This document shows, piece after piece, positions 4,407 to 7,912 of a stretch of 7,912 bases of DNA (its first letter is position 1; each line of letters opens with the position of its first letter). Both the position numbers and the translations under genes were made by a program. The stretch is from Bacillota bacterium (GTDB lineage: Bacteria; Bacillota_C; Negativicutes; JAEYSJ01): positions 1 to 7,912 of the forward strand of contig JAEYSJ010000011.1 in the NCBI GenBank assembly GCA_023434855.1, written 5' to 3'. A model generated the notes under the pieces. It was given only the letters and a program-made list of their open reading frames with translations, searched no databases and was not told the origin of the DNA.

Positions 4407-5756
4407 GTGAGCCGTTTTAATAAGGCAGACTTGGTGCTGTTGTCAGTTTTTATTCTTTTTGCCATATCCGGGGTGGGGAAGCTTTACTACCAGGAAAATT
4501 TGCTTGTAAAAGCGCTGTTTATTGCAATGGAGGCAGCTTTGGTCGGAGGCATAGCAGATTGGTTTGCCGTAACGGCTCTGTTTAGGAAGCCGTTGGGTTT
4601 TCCTTGGCACACAGCTATTATTCCGCGCAACAGGGAAAAAATCATTGACGCAACCGCACATATGGTTCAGCATGAATTTTTTAGCCGGGAAAAGTTAAAA
4701 ACAAGGTTGGAAAATATTCGATTGATCGAATATATTGTTAAGTGGCTGGAAAGCGATACCGGCAGCCAAGTTTGCGGCACTATGCTGGCCCGGTTTACCC
4801 GGCATCTGGTAGAAACTATTGAACCCCGCGTTTTTGCTGTTGCAATTGAAAAGATGTTAAAAAATTATATAGTACAATTAAAACTGACACCAGCAGTAAG
4901 GGCACTGGGGGAGTGGGTGCTGCAAACCAGGCAGGATGAACAGTTTTTTGCTTACATCATACAGGAAATAGGCAAGGTAGTTTCCCGTGCCGAGACAAGG
5001 CAGGCAGTATATGACTATTTGGAAGGATATAAGCAGCAAAAAAGTGAGGGCTTACTGGCTAAAATGGTTGTTTGGCTGGGGGAAAAAACAAATGCAATAA
5101 GTATTAACGATGCGGCAGATTCGTTTTATCAGCAGCTTGTAGCCTTGCTTGCAGACTTGCAAGACCCCGGGCAACCTTTAAGGTTATGGCTGCACGACCG
5201 GCTGGAAGAGGTAGTCAGGCAGATTGAAATCAATTCAGAATGGCAGCAGGCCATTGAGGGCTGGAAGGAAAGTGTTATTACCCGGATTAGCTTAGCGGAA
5301 ATTTTGACAGAAATAATTGCCGCTGCGATAAAAACGGTGGGTGAATCAGCCGCTAGTTGGGAGAATACCTTGCAAGATTGCGAACTTAAACAACAGCCAG
5401 GCAAAGCTGCCGAATCAAGAGATAACCTTTCATTAAAAGGCCTGATTGTGGCCAGCCTGGAAAAATATTGGTCGGTTTTTAAAGAGGACAGGGAAGTGCA
5501 GCATTGGCTGGAAGGCCAGATAAAAGATGCCATATATCACATTATTGACAGCGAACATCATTTTATTGGTGTTGTCGTGAAAAATGCCCTAAAAGGTTTA
5601 TCTGACAAAGAATTGAACAAACTAGTTGAGGCTAAGGCTGGGGAAGATTTGCAATGGATTCGTATTAATGGTTCGCTTGTTGGCGGCGCTACGGGGTTTG
5701 CCGGGTATCTGATAATGCAATTTGCCGAAAAAGTCTGGCATAGTGGGCTATTGTAA
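4407..5756 (+). CDS. DUF445 family membrane-anchored protein (second of tandem pair)
   Basis: This 449-residue paralogue has the same layout as its upstream neighbour: membrane segments at about 8-26 and 33-57, GGIADWFAVTALFRKPLG (47-64), TAIIPRNREKI (69-79), a long helical middle, and C-terminal IRINGSLVGG (418-427) leading into a final hydrophobic helix. It is about 30 residues longer, mostly in the central region between roughly 310 and 350, which is polar (GKAAESRDNLS). GTG 4407 is the first usable start. Its ribosome site is weak (AAAGG about 13 bases upstream, inside the end of the first gene), which fits translation coupled to the neighbour. No terminator separates it from ppiB, but ppiB has its own promoter. 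Confidence 0.92.
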   Translation: MSRFNKADLVLLSVFILFAISGVGKLYYQENLLVKALFIAMEAALVGGIADWFAVTALFRKPLGFPWHTAIIPRNREKIIDATAHMVQHEFFSREKLKTRLENIRLIEYIVKWLESDTGSQVCGTMLARFTRHLVETIEPRVFAVAIEKMLKNYIVQLKLTPAVRALGEWVLQTRQDEQFFAYIIQEIGKVVSRAETRQAVYDYLEGYKQQKSEGLLAKMVVWLGEKTNAISINDAADSFYQQLVALLADLQDPGQPLRLWLHDRLEEVVRQIEINSEWQQAIEGWKESVITRISLAEILTEIIAAAIKTVGESAASWENTLQDCELKQQPGKAAESRDNLSLKGLIVASLEKYWSVFKEDREVQHWLEGQIKDAIYHIIDSEHHFIGVVVKNALKGLSDKELNKLVEAKAGEDLQWIRINGSLVGGATGFAGYLIMQFAEKVWHSGLL

Positions 5757-5766
5757 GCTTCAAAAT

Positions 5767-5796
5767 TTGGAAATTGGACTGCTGCTGTGATATAAT
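5767..5796 (+). promoter_or_regulatory. Promoter of ppiB
   Basis: TTGGAA (5767-5772), an 18-bp spacer and a perfect TATAAT (5791-5796) preceded by TGA, giving an extended -10 box. The start point would be near 5803, leaving a leader of about 28 bases that contains GTGAGG before the ATG. Confidence 0.6.
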
Positions 5797-5830
5797 AACT
5801 TAGATATTTCAAAAAAGTGAGGTAATCATT

Positions 5831-6262
5831 ATGAAAAAAGCAATAATTGAAATGGAAAAAGGTAAGATAGTCATTGAATTGTTTGATAAAGAGGCACCTA
5901 AAACGGTGGCCAATTTCGAGAAACTGATAAATGAAGGCTTTTATAACGGCTTATCCTTTCACCGGGTAATCAAAGGCTTCGTGGCCCAGGGCGGCTGCCC
6001 TCATGGTAACGGTACCGGCGGTCCCGGCTACACAATTCCCTGTGAAACCCAGGGAAATCCTCATAAGCATGAGCGGGGCTCTCTTTCCATGGCCCATCGC
6101 GGACCCAATACAGGCGGCAGCCAGTTCTTTATCGTGTACGAACCGCAGCCGCATCTGGATGGCGTACATACTGTATTTGGCAAAGTGATTGATGGCATGG
6201 ATGTAGTTGACCAAATTGAGCCAGGTGATCTAATGCAAAAGGTAACGATAGTAGAAGAATGA
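5831..6262 (+). CDS. ppiB: Cyclophilin-type peptidyl-prolyl cis-trans isomerase
   Basis: This 143-residue single-domain cyclophilin catalyses cis-trans isomerisation of X-Pro peptide bonds and assists protein folding in the cytosol. It has no signal peptide. The catalytic block [13 protein letters not shown] (43-55) carries the essential arginine (R45), F50 and Q53. SQFFI (97-101) and LDGVHTVFG (109-117) supply the rest of the active site, including F100 and H113. The position equal to the cyclosporin-binding tryptophan of human cyclophilin A is H108 here, as in many bacterial enzymes that bind the drug poorly. Length and sequence closely resemble Bacillus PpiB. ATG 5831 follows GTGAGG at 5817-5822. 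A strong hairpin at 6266-6295 ends the gene, so it is probably expressed alone, with possible readthrough from the DUF445 pair. Confidence 0.95.
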   Translation: MKKAIIEMEKGKIVIELFDKEAPKTVANFEKLINEGFYNGLSFHRVIKGFVAQGGCPHGNGTGGPGYTIPCETQGNPHKHERGSLSMAHRGPNTGGSQFFIVYEPQPHLDGVHTVFGKVIDGMDVVDQIEPGDLMQKVTIVEE

Positions 6263-6265
6263 TAA

Positions 6266-6295
6266 GAAAACAGGGTGCGACAGCACCCTGTTTTC
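6266..6295 (+). terminator. Terminator after ppiB
   Basis: A 13-bp perfect stem (GAAAACAGGGTGC with GCACCCTGTTTTC) closes a GACA tetraloop four bases past the stop codon. The T-run is inside the descending arm. Confidence 0.8.
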
Positions 6296-6351
6296 ATGAT
6301 ATGGAACGCACAAAAGAATAATTGTTTCCCGCCTGAGAGGAGAATTAAAAC

Positions 6352-7116
6352 TTGGAAAACATTAATACAAACATTCTGCTGTTCTTACTGGCGGCCGGGT
6401 TTATTGCCTCGTTCATTGATTCGGTGGCCGGCGGGGGCGGGCTGATTTCGCTGCCGGCCTTGCTGTTGACCGGATTACCGCCCAATGTTGCTCTAGGCAC
6501 CAACAAAATGGCCAGTGTAATGGGCAGCTGCACCAGTACCCTTTCTTTTATGCGCTCAGGCAAAATCGACTATCATTTGGTCAAGTATCTTTTTTGGCTG
6601 GCCTTTATTGGTTCGGCGCTGGGGGTATATATGGTGCAGCTTATGCCTCCTCATTTTTTAAAGCCGCTGGTCGTAGTAATGCTAATTATTGTAACTATCT
6701 ATACTTTTACTAAAAAAGACTGGGGATATAAGTCGACTTACCAGGGTGCAAATAAAAGAATCGCTGCACTGAGCGGTTTAACAGCGTTCGCCCTGGGGTT
6801 TTATGACGGTTTCTTCGGTCCGGGAACGGGTTCTTTCCTGATTTTCGCTTTTTTAATGATTGGGTTTGATTTTGTAGTAGCCGCAGGAAATTCCAAAGCC
6901 TTAAACTTCGCCAGCAATATTGCGGCAGTGTTATGCTTTGCTTATTTCGGCTCAATAAACTATTATTATGGTATTCCCATGGGGCTTGTGATGATTGCCG
7001 GAGCAATGGCGGGCTCCCAGGTAGCAATTAAAAAAGGTGCCGGCTATGTGCGGCCCTTGTTTCTCGGTATGTCAATCGTGCTGATCGGCAAGCAATTGTG
7101 GGACATGCTGCGATAA
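6352..7116 (+). CDS. TSUP (TauE/SafE) family permease, YfcA-like
   Basis: This 254-residue polytopic inner-membrane protein belongs to the TSUP/TauE-SafE family, whose members export or import sulfur-containing organic anions such as sulfite, sulfoacetate or taurine-derived compounds. About seven or eight hydrophobic segments are visible. The two family repeats are marked by FIDSVAGGGGLISLPALL (21-38) near the N terminus and GFYDGFFGPGTGSF (149-162) in the second half, and NKMASVMGSC (51-60) and NSKALNFASN (180-189) are also typical. Overall it resembles E. coli YfcA, but the substrate cannot be read from sequence. TTG 6352 is preceded by AGGAG at 6338-6342. It stands between the ppiB terminator and a strong terminator at 7129-7159. 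No clear promoter was found in the 56-base gap, so partial readthrough from ppiB is possible. Confidence 0.92.
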   Translation: MENINTNILLFLLAAGFIASFIDSVAGGGGLISLPALLLTGLPPNVALGTNKMASVMGSCTSTLSFMRSGKIDYHLVKYLFWLAFIGSALGVYMVQLMPPHFLKPLVVVMLIIVTIYTFTKKDWGYKSTYQGANKRIAALSGLTAFALGFYDGFFGPGTGSFLIFAFLMIGFDFVVAAGNSKALNFASNIAAVLCFAYFGSINYYYGIPMGLVMIAGAMAGSQVAIKKGAGYVRPLFLGMSIVLIGKQLWDMLR

Positions 7117-7128
7117 GGTAAAAACCTG

Positions 7129-7159
7129 TTAAAACGGAGCCTTTTGGGCTCCGTTTTAA
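7129..7159. terminator. Bidirectional terminator between convergent genes
   Basis: AAAACGGAGCC (7131-7141) pairs perfectly with GGCTCCGTTTT (7147-7157) around a 5-base loop, extendable by two A-T pairs. T-rich sequence follows on both strands. It ends the TSUP gene on the plus strand and the triplicated small-barrel operon, whose last stop is 7164, on the minus strand. Confidence 0.88.
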
Positions 7160-7163
7160 TTTA

Positions 7164-7397
7164 TTATACAAAGCTGGCAATAAAATTGGCATTTACAAAA
7201 GTGATTACCCCGGCAAGCTTTAATCCAATGACATTGTCGAATCCATCAACTACTTCACCTGTTATTGTAGTACCGTCAACTAAAGTAACCGTAATAGTAG
7301 CACCCTGGAAATTAGCTTTGATAAACTGAACGAGAGGACTAGGGAGACCAGGGACGAAGGGGGGGAAAGGGGGAAAAGGGACAAAACAACAGGCCAT
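7164..7397 (-). CDS. Small Sm/Hfq-like beta-barrel protein, copy C, with Cys/Phe/Pro extension
   Basis: This is the third gene of the tandem cluster, 77 residues. Residues 1-18 are a unique extension, MACCFVPFPPFPPFVPGL: two adjacent cysteines and a repeated F-(P)P motif. From residue 19 on it matches the two other copies: PSPLVQFIKANF (a short helix) and then strands ITVTLVDG, TITGEVVDGFDN (44-55) and VIGLKL, ending in NANFIASFV. Residue 18, Leu, stands where copy B has its initiator Met, so the core appears to have acquired coding sequence at its 5' end. The extension is encoded over a C5 and a C7 tract (7369-7373 and 7359-7365). ATG 7397 follows AGGAGGT by nine bases. The function is unknown. 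The fold resembles Sm/Hfq proteins, and small spore-associated DUF2642-type proteins are another possibility. Confidence 0.75.
   Translation of the reverse strand: MACCFVPFPPFPPFVPGLPSPLVQFIKANFQGATITVTLVDGTTITGEVVDGFDNVIGLKLAGVITFVNANFIASFV
7359..7365 (-). repeat. C7 homopolymer inside the extension of copy C
   Basis: Seven G on the plus strand (seven C in the coding strand) cover codons 11-13, and a further run of five lies at 7369-7373. Slippage of one base would shift the frame and remove the whole barrel domain, because there is no internal ATG before the conserved core. Confidence 0.6.
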
Positions 7398-7459
7398 CAG
7401 TTTTTTACCTCCTAAAATAGTTAAAAAAGATTTAATTATTATTTTGGAATTAAATTAAG

Positions 7460-7642
7460 CTAGCAAAAACTAGCAATAAACAGCGCATTAATAAAAGTGA
7501 TTACCCCGGCAAGCTTCAGTGAAATGACATTATCAAATCCGTCAACCACTTCGCCTGTTAGAGTAGTACCGTTTATTAAATTAACACAAATAGTGGCTCC
7601 CTGGAAATTTCTTCTGATAAACTGAACGAGAGGACTAGGCAT
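7460..7642 (-). CDS. Small Sm/Hfq-like beta-barrel protein, copy B
   Basis: This 60-residue protein is the second gene of the minus-strand cluster, 38 bp after copy A and 62 bp before copy C. It consists of the helix PSPLVQFIRRNF (2-13) and a five-strand pattern: ATICVNLINGTTLTGEVV (16-33), DGFDNVISLKL (34-44) and ITFINALFIASFC (48-60). It differs from copy A at 14 of 60 positions by hand count. Differences include two arginines in the helix and cysteines at 19 and 60, which the other copies lack at those sites. ATG 7642 is preceded by AGGAGGT with a spacing of six bases. There is no signal peptide or true membrane helix. The ORF ends in a small GCTAG/CTAGC palindrome overlapping the stop. 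The family is not firmly recognised, and the Sm/Hfq resemblance is set out in the findings. Confidence 0.8.
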   Translation of the reverse strand: MPSPLVQFIRRNFQGATICVNLINGTTLTGEVVDGFDNVISLKLAGVITFINALFIASFC

Positions 7643-7680
7643 TTAGTAACCTCCTAGTTTAGAATGGGCGACAATTTTTA

Positions 7681-7863
7681 TTAAACGAAGCTGGCAATAA
7701 ACAGCGCATTGATATAAGTTGTTACACCTGCGGCTAATAGCGCAATTACATTATCGAAGCCGTCAACGACTTCCCCTGTTAGAACAGTACCACTTACTAA
7801 GGTTACAGTAATAGTCGCTCCCTGGAAATTAGCTTTAATAAACTGAACGAGAGGACTGACCAT
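7681..7863 (-). CDS. Small Sm/Hfq-like beta-barrel protein, copy A
   Basis: This 60-residue protein is the first gene of the cluster and is read from the window edge inwards. MVSPLVQFIKANF forms a short amphipathic helix. The strands ATITVTLVSG (16-25), TVLTGEVVDGFDN (26-38), VIALLAAG and the C-terminal YINALFIASFV follow. The composition is unusual, with few charges (K10, E31, D34, D37) and many Val, Ile, Thr and Ala, as in a tightly packed barrel or a self-assembling protein. ATG 7863 follows GAGGAGGT by seven bases. The promoter probably lies near or beyond the window end. A short CAATAT/ATATTG dyad (7878-7897) in the leader overlaps the likely -10 region and may be regulatory. It is co-oriented with copies B and C and probably forms an operon with them. 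Confidence 0.8.
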   Translation of the reverse strand: MVSPLVQFIKANFQGATITVTLVSGTVLTGEVVDGFDNVIALLAAGVTTYINALFIASFV

Positions 7864-7877
7864 TTTGTTAACCTCCT

Positions 7878-7897
7878 CAATATTTCTTTATATATTG
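7878..7897 (-). promoter_or_regulatory. Leader dyad upstream of the small-barrel operon
   Basis: CAATAT and ATATTG are exact reverse complements separated by eight bases, directly before the ribosome site of copy A. It could be a leader hairpin or an operator. The window ends 15 bases further on, so no promoter can be assigned. Confidence 0.25.
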
Positions 7898-7912
7898 AAA
7901 GATTTTAAAGAT

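Noticed and set aside
5129..5533. A 134-codon minus-strand open frame
   Set aside because: It is antisense to the middle of the second DUF445 gene, has no ribosome site, and its product is Ser/Cys-rich as expected of a shadow frame.
7144..7329. A 61-codon plus-strand open frame opposite copy C
   Set aside because: It begins inside the terminator hairpin and is antisense to a well-conserved tandem gene, so it is a shadow.

Overview
The window looks like chromosome from a low-to-moderate GC, probably endospore-forming Firmicute. The Negativicutes (Sporomusa/Pelosinus-like) are my best guess. The reasons are strong AGGAGG-type ribosome binding sites, frequent TTG and GTG starts, CCA-encoding tRNA genes, a 143-residue cyclophilin that closely resembles Bacillus PpiB, a tandem DUF445 pair, and one sigma-E-like promoter. 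The genus is an inference, not something the sequence proves.

Region 1 (1-1060): a tRNA-Asp(GTC) gene with its terminator, then a single phosphoribosyltransferase-family gene ending in its own terminator. Region 2 (1061-3148): apparently gene-poor DNA around a tRNA-Gly(CCC) gene. Read on the minus strand, it contains five very small reading frames (22, 47, 52, 40 and 41 codons). Each has a Shine-Dalgarno sequence at a workable distance, and four have a plausible terminator downstream. None could be assigned to a family. They are a hydrophobic micropeptide, a helical protein, an acidic-tailed protein behind a sigma-E-like promoter, a charged coiled-coil-like protein and a CxHx3C protein.

Region 3 (3149-5756): two adjacent paralogous DUF445 membrane-anchored proteins, 4 bp apart, behind a good sigma-A promoter. 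Region 4 (5767-7159): a cytosolic cyclophilin-type peptidyl-prolyl isomerase (ppiB) with its own promoter and terminator, then a YfcA-like TSUP/TauE-SafE membrane permease. That permease ends in a strong, probably bidirectional terminator.

Region 5 (7164-7863, minus strand, convergent with the permease): three tandem, nearly identical genes for 60-77 residue proteins. Their layout is a short N-terminal helix followed by a small beta barrel, with an L-x-(D/N/S)-G-x4-G-x4-G-F-D-N pattern that resembles the Sm1/Hfq core but lacks Hfq's KH motif. The last copy carries a Cys/Phe/Pro-rich N-terminal extension encoded over C-tracts.

No CRISPR array, insertion sequence or phage gene was seen. The most promising undescribed material is the triplicated Sm/Hfq-like mini-barrel cluster and the island of minus-strand micro-genes.
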